DNA from: Cristatella mucedo
Taxonomy: Eukaryota; Bryozoa; Phylactolaemata; Cristatellidae
Assembly (NCBI GenBank): GCA_009760855.2
Contig: WPIO01000141.1
Location: forward strand, 124,001 to 188,000
Length of the DNA stretch: 64,000 nt
Direction of reading: 5' to 3'
The notes beneath the pieces are model-generated. The model was not told the DNA's origin. It saw nothing but the letters and a program-made list of their open reading frames with translations, and searched no databases. Position 1 is the stretch's first letter, and every line of letters starts with the position of its first letter. Below are positions 43,048 to 53,869 of this stretch, piece by piece. Made by a program: the position numbers and the translations under genes.

Positions 43048-44118
43048 TTACTTGCTGCTGCCTGCTGCTGCAGTGTACACGGTCACATTCCTACACTGCT
43101 TGCTTGCTTCGTCGTAGCCCACCACGGCTAGCACGTTCCTCTGGCCTCTGCCCAGTGAAAGGTACCGAGGCTCCTGTAATCCATGGCCGCTGTAGGAGAG
43201 GACCTGCTGCAGCATCAACCCAGTCTCAGCACAGAGCAATCTCACACAGTCCCTGCTCCGGTCTCCCTTCTGCAGCCCTTGCACAGCCACGTACACGAGG
43301 CCACCTGCGGCACAGACGCCCAGCGCTTCCTCCTCGCTGCTCAGCTCGTGTCTCCATTGTCTGTCACCTCGGTGGCTGCAGCTGTCCACTACGTACAGCT
43401 CTCTGCCACCGTCCAGCTTCACCTTTCTCCAGCTCGAAGTGATCAGAGCAGCAGCAGTGAGAGCCACACTCTGTATGCCATTCTCGTACTCGCTGCTGTA
43501 CAGCAGCTGCCCCGTGCGCAACTGCAGCAGCTGCAGCCCTGGGCCAGCCTGCCACTTCATGTCGTTGTCGTCGTCGACGTCGTCGTCGTCGGTGAGTCGG
43601 TAATCGGTGACCGTGAGCAGATCACCGAGCACGGACAGCATGTGAGGAGCTGACTGCAGCTCAGCTACATAGGTGTCCACGAGCCACTGGTCCCCTGTAG
43701 CAGCAGCGGCAGAGCTACTGCGTCTGAGCAGCAGGACGAGATGTGAGAAGTGCAATGCTACGGCAGCTCGGCCGTCATCCAATAATTGCACTGCATTGAC
43801 CTCGTCATCCTCTCCGTTGCTCTGCCTGGCAGGTTTCCAGCTACTCAGCTCACTACCGCTCTCGCTGCATTCCTTCAGTCCGTGCTGGCCGGCAGCCAGA
43901 AGCAGATGCCCCTCTGACGTCACAGACAGGTCCTAGCACTCGACTGACGTCCGGAAGCTGCTGGAGGCAGGGCTAAAGTGCAGCGCTGGCTGCTCCTCTG
44001 CTAGAACGAACATTGCAATGGTGAATACAGGCAGCGACAGAGCACTACGGGGAGAGTTGTCGTTATAGTTCTTGCAAAATGCATAAATATTGTCTATGGC
44101 TGTACAGTCACTGAGCAT
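43048..44118 (-). pseudogene. Propeller-like protein ORF with one in-frame stop
   Basis: From ATG at 44118 the frame is open to 43048 except for TAG at 43935-43933. Either a nonsense mutation in a real gene, or two exons or starts, would explain it. After the stop, blade-like repeats of hydrophobic strands occur: SVTSEGHLLLAAGQHGL, VNAVQLLDDGRAAVALHFS, PHMLSVLGDLLTVTDYRL, GIQSVALTAAALITSSW, EEALGVCAAGGLVYVAVQ and PRYLSLGRGQRNVLAVVGY. This resembles the NHL/WD-type propellers found at the C-terminus of some TRIM proteins. An acidic D/DD run (43593-43560) comes from a GTC microsatellite. The ORF end overlaps a GTAAGA donor (intron from 43051), so it may splice onward. No relative was seen in the window. 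Confidence 0.5.
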
Positions 44119-44119
44119 T

Positions 44120-44748
44120 CACTATTGGATGCAAGCACGAGTGTGCTGCCATTCTCAGCAGGCCAAAGATCTAACAAAATAATGACATTTCAGTGTCTGA
44201 ATGAGATAACATGGCTTATGGAAAGGCAGCTCACTGCTGCCAAAGAAAATAATTTCATGCTTTTGGCATGCCTTTTACGCTGCAGATTGTATTCATTGAG
44301 GCAATTTTTAATGATAAGTCATTATTGCACGATGGCCCTCAAATTGGCAAGTTTGTACTATCTTAACTTCAAGTTGCTCACATAATAAATAAACTTTGAC
44401 TTTCCATTGCTGACTCGTACAAGAGGTTTGATCTGTGGCCTTATTTCAAGTTTTTTTCAACTGTGGCTCCATCCTCCCCTTCCTCACTTCTTCTTCGTGC
44501 GAAGCTGATTCGCAGCAGCTGCAAAAAGGTTTAGTAATGTAGTCGCTGTAGTAGCTCTGTAGTAGTTTAGTAGCTCCACTTAATTTATCTTGTAAGCTCA
44601 CGTAAGCCACACAGCCCATCGATGGCCTCATTACCCAGAGTGGTCTATAAATGCACAACTATGGATATTTCTCCGTGGAATATGTCAGCGCTTTTATGAG
44701 CTCACATTCAATCGCATACAAGCTTATGTCTGTTAGTCTGCAATAGAT
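44120..44748. other. No feature recognised
   Basis: Possible upstream region of the propeller-like ORF. No promoter motif or repeat identified. Confidence 0.35.
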
Positions 44749-44924
44749 AAATACTAGCTGATTCAGCAGAATCTTTTGCATAGTGAGAGAGGAGTCTTTC
44801 ATGGCTATCACTCCTGCTTACAGCTGCAATAAAGGATCGCCCACCGCAGGATTTGAATCCTTGACCTTGGGACCGACGTAGTAAAAAGCAACCACCTTAC
44901 CTAGCGTGTCTTCACGGCTCACCA
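44749..44924 (-). mobile_element. SINE-1 copy
   Basis: Reverse-complement SINE-1: the tail CTAGCTGATTCAGCAGA, the body AAAGGATCGCCCACCGCAGG, the B box reading GGATTCAAATCC, and the head ACCACCTTACCTAGCGTG. Confidence 0.85.
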
Positions 44925-45044
44925 ATCTCAAATTGACTGATTCTTTCTCATATCCATAATAACGGCCGCACGTGCATTGGGCAACTAACAGGAGCAAGCA
45001 ATGATGCAGATGACTATAGATGCCTGATCCTGTCCACGCTCCCA

Positions 45045-45480
45045 TCTTAGAGAACTTAATCTCTTTCTAGGCGCTTTACATTTGCTGCAATGATATGCTG
45101 GCAGAGCCCATTTTGAGTGTCAGCCTTTCAAATTTCTGAGTCACACTTTGTTTGCACATAACTAGTAAATTTTCTGTATCACTATTCAATATAGGAAAAT
45201 GTGCTGCCACTCACTAACAGATGTCATCAATACATGCAGCAAGGAAGCTGAGAGAATTCGACATGCTGGAGGGTTGGAGGGATCAAATCAAAGGTACAGC
45301 CGAGTGTCATCTGCATAGAAGTGAAAGCCTAGATTGTGCTGGGCAATCTGAGCGGCAAGAGGTAGAGTATAAACCGTAAAAAGAAGGGATCCAAGCAGAG
45401 ACCCCTGTGGTCCCCTAACCCTAAGCCCTGTGGTACCCTATATTTCAGAGGTTCCTCAGATGATCTTCGAACTAAACAAT
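45045..45480 (-). mobile_element. LINE-B fragment with internal deletion
   Basis: The hairpin region (GAGAACTTAATCTCTTTCTAGGCGC-type, about 45050) joins directly to a point about 800 bp upstream in LINE-B (GATATGCTGGCAGAGCC), then runs through the YADD region to about 45480. Confidence 0.82.
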
Positions 45481-45790
45481 ACCAAGACTCTTAAGAATCA
45501 CTTGTGTCCCAATCACTATCCTCTGCATTGGGCATTGGGATGATACCATGTCCATCTTCCTCGTTCATATTGCAGGCATGAAATTTAGTGAAAACTCCGT
45601 TATCTCCACGGTCTTTGTCATCCTCTTATAAGACAGCGTGATCTTCCGTTTCGTTCATTGCATTCAAAATACGGCAATTCTTGAAACGTTTTGATAAACA
45701 AGCCTATAGAACACTATTAGACGGCCTACTTTTTTTGTTTGGGTGGCATTCAAAGCATGCACGATGTAGACAAGCGAAATGAATTCAATT
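45480..45790. other. No feature recognised
   Basis: Unassigned sequence between two LINE-B fragments. Confidence 0.35.
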
Positions 45791-46276
45791 TTTTGCTGCT
45801 CACTTTTAGGTCCCTTCATTCTATGGCTCCAGCCTATTTCTCCTACATACTCCCCCATCAGGCCAAGCATCGCTTTTCGGAATCAAACAGTTTACAAATA
45901 CCTCGTACAAGCCTCAAATCTTTTGGAGACCGTGCATTTAGTTCGTATGCTCCCAAAGCCTGGAACTCCCTCCCGACTTGCGTCAGAACATCCCCTGACT
46001 TGACCACATTCAAATAGACCTTAAAAACACACCTATTTAGAACAGCATTTAGTGGGTCCCTGTGACTTGTCCGTCATGTGCTTATGCGTGCTGACACTGT
46101 ATATGCAGTCACTAACCACATTTGCATGCTGACCCTGTGCATGTCACTCCTAACCATGTTATTCATTTTTTTTATCAAGCATGATATTACTCATCATTCA
46201 ATTGCATTTCCCTTTGCAGCAAATGTAAAGCGCCTAGAAAGAGATTGAGTTCTATGAGGGCGCTTTATAAAGTGCA

Positions 46277-46321
<45 letters not shown>
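45790..46321 (+). mobile_element. LINE-B 3' copy with a long ATT microsatellite tail
   Basis: Open through the end of ORF2 (LTFRSLHSMAPAYFS ... KAWNSLPTCVRTSPDLTTFK), with the 3' UTR, the hairpin (46226-46267) and about 14 uninterrupted ATT units (to 46321). The long clean tail suggests youth. Confidence 0.92.
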
Positions 46322-46322
<1 letters not shown>

Positions 46323-46778
46323 ATGTAACCTCCCATATATAAGCCCACTCCCATCATCTGAGCTTAAATGTTAGGAGAAAGAGGGACTTATACACGGGGT
46401 TAAATACGGTAGTTTATTTTATTGCAATGAGCTGCACACCATCGAGACGGAGATGATTTAACTCGCTTAGGCTAATTACGTCAGAGCCACTCAATAGTAC
46501 TGCAATGAGTAACCACAAAGCTGTGTGGCCTATAATAAGTATTTATAGGATTGTTGGGAAGCGTGGAGCATTATTTACCAAACAAATTACGGAAACGAAA
46601 AATGACCGTAAGTAGGCAGTGATCAAATAAACCTGCTCAATGGGGTTGTGTTCCTGTGCATGCAGTGCACCAAATTTCTAACAGGTGTCGCACGAAGAAA
46701 CGTTGGAGCGTATTATGGCGTTTCGCTTCTTCGTTGGATCCAATACTAGCGACAAGAAACAAAATCAAATACGTCAGC
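46321..46778. other. Downstream flank of TRIM-like gene 2
   Basis: Presumed 3' UTR or intergenic sequence for the minus-strand gene. No polyadenylation signal could be assigned with confidence. Confidence 0.35.
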
Positions 46779-46942
46779 TCAAATTATATCAATGTAAATA
46801 CTTTGTGACTGAGTGACGAGCTTCTCTTCCTCCTCTCGTAGCTGCCTTTGCAGCTCCTGCAGCAGCTGCAGTCGTTGCTTTACAGATACTGGCGGCTTCT
46901 GAGCTTCGTCCTGATTGCCGTCGTTTTCTTGTTCCTGTTTTA
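46779..46942 (-). CDS. TRIM-like gene 2, predicted last exon (coiled-coil tail)
   Basis: The acceptor GGTATTAG (46950-46943) opens a 164-nt exon: two bases completing the phase-1 codon of exon 1, then 53 codons and TGA at 46781-46779. The product reads KQEQENDGNQDEAQKPPVSV followed by a strongly amphipathic KQRLQLLQELQRQLREEEEK helix. It is homologous to 3678-3440, with one extra Glu codon and an earlier stop. The acceptor has a weak pyrimidine tract. With exon 1 the protein would be about 396 residues: RING, B-boxes, coiled coil and a second short helix, with no SPRY, NHL or other C-terminal reader domain. Confidence 0.7.
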
Positions 46943-47819
46943 CTAATACCACGTAGAAAACCTGTTTAAATACAACTTACATACAATACTAAGATCGGAA
47001 ACAAATTACAAAATCTTAAAAAATATCAGATCAAAAATGAAGAATACGTATTACAGCGATGAAAGAATCTATCATTTGTATTGCACTTGATTTTAAAATA
47101 GGTCAGGTACGGCTCAACTCTATTTCGGAGTGTGGTTGTGCAGTCTCATGCTACTAAGGACTGCTAATAAATTGTTTCTCCCACATTTTTAAAGCTATAT
47201 GCATTGCTGGTCTGTGCATTAATATCCACGGACGCTAAATCGTTTGAATAGCAATTGCACGGAAGTTAAAAGATCTCACTTCCTTAATTTATGACTTCCT
47301 TCGATGCCAGCAGGACATGAGTAATATGAAAACAGAAAATCCACCAATACCCATCTTCAGCAGCTGATTCCGGAGGTTTGAGACCTGAGCTACACGTCAT
47401 TATTCCGGTGACAAGCGTTAATCCGTTCACTAGAATTAGCATGCTATCTGCGAGTCCGCTAACCCAGCTGGGACACCTCACACCACCAGCCGCTTTTTAA
47501 GTTTTATAATTGCTAATAGAAATTTTGAGAAATCTTGATATTGTTAGCATATTATTAGTCCTCGTTTGCATGACAAATACGAACAACATAATATCTTTGA
47601 AGATTTAATGCCAGCCTTCATTTGTATTGCTAAACACAATTCGAGAAAAGGTTTGATACAGTATATATATTTGATCTAGAATTAATCGACGTCAAACGAA
47701 TCAACCAATTTATGTTGCAAGTTTACTACCAGAAAAAGCCATGCTCAAAGACAAGGTGAAAACACTGGTCAAGTATAATAGCTAGCTAATAGTACCAAGC
47801 TAGATCAGACATATTACGA

Positions 47820-47892
47820 TGATAATAATAAACTTTATTATGCGCCCTCAGAAAACTCAATCACTCTCTAGATGCTTTACATTCGCTACTAA
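47820..47892 (-). mobile_element. LINE-B tail remnant
   Basis: GATGATAATAATAAACTTTA then TGCGCCCTCAGAAAACTCAA and TCTAGATGCTTTACATTCGC correspond to the reversed LINE-B tail and hairpin. Confidence 0.75.
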
Positions 47893-47965
47893 GGAAACGC
47901 TGACTTTTGAAATATTACTAAGTGATGATAACATATTTGTAATTATAGCTATAATTACTAACTAG

Positions 47966-48012
47966 AGAACATTTGCATAGCCCTTTCGGAAAACTTAATC
48001 TCGTTCTATCCA
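47966..48012 (-). mobile_element. SINE-2 tail remnant
   Basis: CATTTGCATAGCCCTTTCGG followed by AAAACTTAATCTCGTTCT is the reverse complement of the SINE-2 end (compare 41900-41945). Confidence 0.55.
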
Positions 48013-48139
48013 CTAAAAAGCATGAGTCAAAAACACGATGACCACATCATTCGTGGTCCTTGGATTGTAATGGTTATGGCACGGTTTTGTGATAATCTAA
48101 TATTAGACCGCATAAAAGCCGACATATTGTAACGCTTAG

Positions 48140-49244
48140 TCACTTTCGCTCTTAGCCTTGAGGGTGAGGCACAGTCGCGAGACGAGCGGAGCGGACGGCG
48201 GTGTAGGAGAGACGTGTTATGCCGTATCTGACTGTGGACGCCAGTAACCACCCACCCCAGGTAGTTGCAGAATAGACATCTCTAGTCAGGGGCAGCTCGT
48301 ACAGGCTACCAAATGCGCTCATCGTCTCTGCCACGCTCCGCTGCTGTCGGCAGGCCTGCGCGCATCGGTGCGTTGCACGCACAGAGCAGCAGCAGCGGTT
48401 CAAACGTGCACAGCTTCAGCTGCATTTTAGTTCTCGCGTCAGCTGAGAGTAGCACCGTTCAGAGCCCCGTGTTTTCAGTGTAGCTCTTTCCGGATGTGGC
48501 AACACTACACAACGACTGTAAAGTCTAGCTACGGAAGCTATCTATAATTGATGAGGACCCTGAGCAGACATCTGGCACTAGTTTCATTATGCGACTGTGT
48601 TATTGAATACTAGACCTAAAATAGTGGTTTCAGTATTTCTTTGGATCGAGGAGCGTACGAGCCTAGATGCGCTGAGAACTTGAAAGCTGTAGAAATGTTA
48701 CTGCTGTGCCAAGATTATCGCCTTTAGGAGAAGAATTGCCAACTTCATTTATGGGAATTACATTGCAGAGCTAACTAATCGAAGGCAAATTGTGGTACTT
48801 CATTGCACCACCGAATTGTCGCTGATTCAGGGATGATTCTTGCTCGAAGAAGTGTGCGAACAAGGCATTGTCAGATCAGCAGTTTGTAGCAGTATAGTGA
48901 CGCAGTAGTCACGAGCGTGAATTTACCATGCAGGAAAAATGTCTATAAAAATATCTAACTTTATTGTCACAGCTAACTGGCAGTCTGCTGAGAATACAGC
49001 TTAGCGTGTCATGAAGCCGGCAGGTCAGTGTGCCAAAGAAGGTGACAGAATTGAACGTACTACAGCTAATCTAGAAGACTCCAAAGACAGTAAGGTGACC
49101 AATGAGGTGCCGGCACAGGTCGCACCTGATGAGCCGAGAGTTAAAATCGGGATGCCGAATATCCGGTTTGAGATGCCAGATTTTATGAATGTACGCGATA
49201 GCATTGATATAACTGCTGATTATGTACCTTAGCCCTGACTGCGA
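48140..49244. other. Intron of TRIM-like gene 2; one small acidic ORF
   Basis: A plus-strand ORF 49011-49232 (MKPAGQCAKEGDRIERTT ... DSIDITADYVP, 73 residues) is not recognisable. It lies opposite to the host gene and ends just before a LINE-B 3' end. Otherwise nothing was recognised. Confidence 0.35.
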
Positions 49245-49345
49245 ATTTCATGCTTTCTTTGCAGCAATATTGAAGTTAGCAGAAAGAGATTGCATTCTCT
49301 AAGGGCCGCTATACCAAAATTACTATTATTATTATTATTATCAGG
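49245..49345 (+). mobile_element. Decayed LINE-B 3' end
   Basis: TTTCTTTGCAGCAATATTGA, AGAAAGAGATTGCATTCTCT, AAGGGCCGCTATACCAAAA and (ATT)n. The GCTATAC ending is closer to SINE-2 than to LINE-B, so it could be a SINE-2 tail. Confidence 0.7.
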
Positions 49346-50519
49346 AATGAAGTAATAATCCTTCCTGTGCTGGTAATAGCCACTGTGAAGCCTGTGGATA
49401 CCCTAACGTGCTGCGAGACTGCTACTGCACATTTTGTAGAGGTTATGTATAGCTGCTCAAATGCTTGAAAAAGAACCAGTGCTACTTTGGCATGTTGCAG
49501 TTGTTAGAAAAATTGCCAACTATCGGTCCATGCGTGGCACGAATTCGTATTTTGGCAATGCTCCGTTGAATGATAATTATATTTGGCATATGCCGATGCT
49601 GTATCCTGACGGTTTGCTGGTCAATTTCATTAGAGATTTTTTCGAAAGAAATCAATTTACCCTCTAGCCAGCTAAGCCTGTAACGATGCGACGTTTGCTC
49701 TAATGAAGGAATTTGGCGAAAGCCTGATGGCCTAAAGAAAACATAGCCAGAAAGCAAGCCATGTCTAGATATTCAGCTGCGAACATTTTTTATAACTGTT
49801 TCACTCGGCTATAAACAAGCTGCTGCCTGCGACGGTGTGGTTTCCCACAGTTGATAGGAAGGCGTTGAGACACCAGTTTCGTCGGCATTTAGCTCTGAGG
49901 CCTAATACTGCTTGCTTTTTTTTATAGTTGGGATAAAGATGCTGGGTCAAGAGAAGTAACAAGTGCTTCTGACAATAAATTCTCAAGTTCCGTCAAATCT
50001 TGGGATGTCAAGCAATGAAACAGGGTAGCCTGTAGATACTAAAACAGCACTGGAACTGAAGACAGGTCTCCTATTTTAGGGAGACAACTAAACGACCTGA
50101 TTACGGAGGTGCAGTGTTTCAGAGAATTGGCGTGAGCGGTAGCTATCTGCGATAGGTTAGCGAGTAACAGAATGGAAGAACCTAAAAACCAGTCATATTA
50201 CCTCGAGCTATAATTCAGATCGGTAGATTCAACAGCTTCATTTATATAGCAGAAGTAGACCCTCAGCAACCATTATCCACTTGCAGAACGCCCTAAGACT
50301 GCAGCTGCCGCCGGATTCGACCAGAGTACCTCAATCAGAGGTTATGAGCGAGTAGAAATAAATATCAAATGATTCAGCCGGGTATATTTGAGGCAGAGTA
50401 GTTTTAGTAGCTGTAATGCTGCCGGCAGCAGGTAACTAGAAATGCTGGAGGCTTCGAAATTGAGAAATAGATCGTGGAAGGGCAACGCTGCCTCATTGTC
50501 TCAGAATGGGTGTAAAGTA
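49345..50519. other. Intron of TRIM-like gene 2, unassigned
   Basis: Short ORFs on both strands (such as 49461-49667) lack recognisable features. No repeat partner was found in the window. Confidence 0.35.
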
Positions 50520-50642
50520 TTCACACTTCAAGAGTCACGTCATGGGTTCGAATACTGCAGCAGTCCACTCTTTATGCCCGGGCGCAAGCGGCAGTGACGG
50601 AAATGACGTCTTTCCTACCCAGTAATAAATTAGGCTGCCGAA
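50520..50642 (+). mobile_element. Probable SINE-1-like remnant
   Basis: A good B box (ATGGGTTCGAATAC, about 50552-50565) followed by GCAGTCCACTCTTTATGCCC, GGCAGTGACGGAAATGACG and AATTAGGCTGCCGAATCAGG, a diverged SINE-1 order. Confidence 0.5.
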
Positions 50643-51060
50643 TCAGGTGTGAGACCTGTGCCAAATGTGCCGATTTTGGTTACAGATCAATTCTAGTTCG
50701 TTGACGAAGAAAGCGAAAACCGTGAGACACAACTTGAAAATGTAACATTGTAAAGACTTTTTGAAAACTATCTGCTGATGCAAAGCCAAAACGAAGAAAA
50801 ATGGAAAGAATCTATCACTTGGGGCTTAAGGAAATCTGATAATCTCTTCTGAGTCATTGTCGCGCTCTTTCACAAAGGTATAAAGTCAGTTCGAATGTGT
50901 AATCACTTTGACTTTGTGGTCACATTTAGCATGCAACGTCTAATATCAATTATCAACATTAACCAACAAATAGTTTAATTAAACTCTTGACCAGTCACTC
51001 ATGCAGTGTATAGTTGCTTGAACTTTGAAATTTTTGTAACGTAAACTATCTTTCAGGCTA
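50642..51060. other. Intron of TRIM-like gene 2 near its donor
   Basis: AT-rich; no feature recognised. Confidence 0.4.
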
Positions 51061-51075
51061 TCATTGCACTACTTA

Positions 51076-51076
51076 C
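51076..51076 (-). promoter_or_regulatory. Splice donor, TRIM-like gene 2 exon 1
   Basis: CCG|GTAAGT, intron from 51076 on the minus strand. Position and phase match the paralog. Confidence 0.8.
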
Positions 51077-52103
51077 CGGAATATAATTCTGGCGTACAAA
51101 TTACTGACTTTAGTATGGATTTCCTGGTTGCATCTGAATAATTTTCAGGTGTGACGAGGCGGTCTGTGATAGCCGGAGCTTTAGATAATTCTGAGAGCCG
51201 TTTGACATGACTTTTTAGACAGGATGCGATCCGGTCACATTGATCTAACAGCCATGTAGAATTGCTAGAATTCAGCACAAATCTAGCATATGCCATTGCG
51301 GAGAAGGCGACCTTTTTAATGCGATCAATTCCGTCCACTTCCGACGACACTGTCTCGCTGAGCTTGTCACCTAGTTCTTCCAAATCTTTCAGAGCTTCAG
51401 AAAATACTTTATCAAGGCAATCCAGAGCAGCTTTCTTATTCTTCTCGAGAGTTTCCCATGATGCTTTGCGTGCCGCGCTCACCTCCGCCAGCCATTCACC
51501 TTGGTTAAGCTCAGCAGTTAGACTCTCTATTTGCTTTAACTGTTCTGATATGTCTTCTTTTTTACTGGCCATCGCAGTTCGAACGGCTTCAGAAGTAGGG
51601 GAGTTGACGTCGTGCTTCTCAGCGAAGCACACAACCTTAATGCAAATGCCACACCTGAGCCTCATGCACGTCAAGCACATATATTCCAGCTCCCTCTTGT
51701 GTTCTGGACACTGTGCAGCGGAGCTTCCACTTGCAGTGTACGAATGCAATGGTGCTGTGACATGGTCCACGGCGTGTATAATGTGGTCTCTTGCACAACA
51801 AGCGCAGAACTTTTTATGACATTGCTTGCAGTAACATTCAGCCGGAAAATCCTTTCCTCTCAGCTGGCATACATTGCACTTTACATCGTGAGAGAATCGC
51901 TTCGCATCTATGAACAGATTCGGCTGCACCACTGCGACATCTTCGACAGTTAAGCATTCTGGGCATGTCGCGTGTTTGCCATCTGACTTGGCAGTTTCTT
52001 TCAACATGCAGCTCTTGCAGCAGTTGTGTAGGCAACTAAGCAAGATCGGATCTTGGAGCAACTCTTTGCAAGTGCAGCAGTAAAGAACGGGATCTTGTTC
52101 CAT
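51077..52103 (-). CDS. TRIM-like gene 2, exon 1: complete RING, two B-boxes, coiled coil
   Basis: ATG at 52103; the exon ends at 51077 with CCG|GTAAGT in phase 1. The 342 residues align without a single gap to gene 1, roughly two-thirds identical by eye. Here the RING ligand set is complete: Cys9, Cys12, Cys24, His26, Cys29, Cys32, Cys47, Cys50, with the classical CPEC ending. B-box 1 lies at about 76-114 and B-box 2 at about 132-164 (CPEH...CLTC...C). A helical region spans about 172-265. The RBCC layout predicts a zinc-dependent E3 ubiquitin ligase acting with an E2 enzyme; substrate is unknown. The last 40 residues (KAPAITDRL...TPELYSG) are conserved in both copies and may be a linker. A short extension past the donor would give a stop at 51069. 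Confidence 0.93.
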
Positions 52104-52129
52104 TATGCTTCGACTGTAGGCTGTGACTG

Positions 52130-52866
52130 GAGCTCTGAAAAACAGCCTCCATTAAGGTGATGCAGCAGATAGAACATGATTATAACAAATTCTATCGGCA
52201 AAATAAAAGCGCACACGAGTCCTTGGTTCACTTGAAGCAGGCATTCGCAGCTAGATATCAGAATAATGTAAATATATAATAATAAGCAAATGCTCATAAC
52301 GCTCATAACGCTCCGATTACTTGCTATTAAACTGGTTAAATTTGAAGACAATCGAATGGAGTATTCAAATGAGTAAAATTATTTTGGCGTGCTCACTCGC
52401 CGAATTCTTACCAGAACCATGGTCACAAGTCAGATCAGTATAAATAAAGAGCTAATGGGAAGGTTAACGATAGAGTACAGCATGGTGAAATAATAAAGGC
52501 TCCAAAATTGCAGTGCAGAGACGCAGACTGAAGTGACAGTAAGAAAATATGGTTAGATTAAAAAATACGGCCATCGAAAAACCTAGAGCTCTAAGAAAAC
52601 GCGATCGGTTAAAGTAAATTTCCCAGACCTTGATGAGAAGCACGTCAATAGCAGAATTAGTGTGCCCAGTTGCCGAACCAACGATCGCCTAGACGACCAG
52701 TTATACATAGGAATCAAAGTCTGACACGAACAGTTGATTGCCAACTCTAAGCTTTTGTAAAGACCGGAGCAGTGATGTCGTAAGTTAAAGTAGCCCTCAT
52801 GAAATGCATTTGAAATTGATGTTGATTCTTATAAAGATTTTATATTGCTGAGAGAGGTAAAACGTT
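52130..52866. other. Upstream flank of TRIM-like gene 2
   Basis: Immediately upstream a minus-strand frame (52351-52103) encodes hydrophobic stretches but ends just before the ATG and has no counterpart in gene 1, so it is not called. No promoter element could be supported. Confidence 0.35.
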
Positions 52867-52867
52867 A

Positions 52868-53036
52868 GTCACCGCTGGCTTTTTGCAAAGCCGTAACGCA
52901 CTCACTCTTAACGAGCTAGGTTGTTCGTTCAAGTCCTGCTATAGTCTATCGCTAATTGACCACTGCAACAAGTATTGATATGACGCGACGGTCTTTTTGC
53001 TGCTATATAAATGAAGCTGTTAAATTAGCTTACATT
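52868..53036 (+). mobile_element. Diverged SINE-1 copy
   Basis: TTGTTCGTTCAAGTCCTGC (B-box region), a CTATCGCTAATTGACCACTGC body, and the tail GCTGCTATATAAATGAAGCT-GTTAAATTAGCT. Confidence 0.65.
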
Positions 53037-53868
53037 TTATATAATTTTTAATACATTTAATAAAAATGCTTACATTCTTCAGTCCGACGAGCACGTGATG
53101 TACGTGTGAATCGAATAAGGAACATTTCGAAGAGATTAACGCGAAGAAGCGAAAAAGTTGCCTAAAGATGAGGCTAACGACGCTGCATAGCCTGAGGAGC
53201 CAGCGCAGGCTGGAGGGGAGTGAGTCAGTGACAGACGACACGCGAGTCTGACACTCAGGAAGCAATAATGTCTCTTTGACTTGAAGACCAGCTGCAGAGA
53301 GTAGAAGAAGAATAGAGATGTAATATCAGTGATGTACAGACTATCGTGGCTCAGGTACCCCATCTAAATACGCATAACTTTTTGATATATTATACAGCCT
53401 GATGCATGCAGAATTGACACGGGTATTAGGGCGATCATCTAGCAATAGTTCTCAGAAAACACAATGCTAAGACGTCGCCCATGAAGCAGAAATGAGATGC
53501 TGGCTGAATCGATTGAAGTCCGAGGTTTGCTTGTTTTCAAGCAACTGAGTGTCAAATAAACGCCTATAATCGCCCGTGCTGTTAACTAGTTTTCTCTAGA
53601 CTATGGATGTTAATTGATTATGATTCTGTGCTGGTACTCTTCATTACTGATGTGTTCAGATACTTCGGCAAAACGCGTATACGTATCTGTGCAGCCTACA
53701 TACAAGTCGCTGGTGACGATACAAACTTTAGGGCTTCACAATTACTAGTCATATGTCGGCAGAGACTATCCCCGTTAGAAGAACACCGTTTTCACAATTC
53801 CTGATTCTGAAAAGTAGGTGATAAGATGCTTTGCATGGTAGCGGTGGGGGAGGGGGAGTAGATCTGAT
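53036..53868. other. No feature recognised
   Basis: Short ORFs only; no partner found. Confidence 0.35.
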
Positions 53869-53869
53869 A

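Larger units (their letters stand above)
46960..48140. repeat. Duplicated non-coding block, copy 2 (partner at 4440-5830)
   Basis: Intronic for TRIM-like gene 2. It is collinear with the block in gene 1. It contains a diverged LINE-B tail at about 47820-47890 and a SINE-2 tail at about 47966-48010, both absent from copy 1. A minus-strand ORF 47481-47284 aligns with a frame broken by a stop in copy 1. Confidence 0.75.

Noticed and set aside
43104-43653. Plus-strand ORFs opposite the propeller-like ORF
   Set aside because: GC-rich sequence keeps several frames open; only the minus frame shows repeated strand patterns.
45408-45425. Telomere-like CCCTAACCCTAAG
   Set aside because: Only two irregular units, inside a LINE-B fragment.
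51262-51819. 185-codon plus-strand ORF
   Set aside because: Antisense shadow of the TRIM-like gene 2 exon.
52103-52351. Hydrophobic minus-strand ORF directly upstream of TRIM-like gene 2
   Set aside because: It ends just before the ATG of the gene, has no counterpart upstream of gene 1 and looks like AT-rich chance coding.
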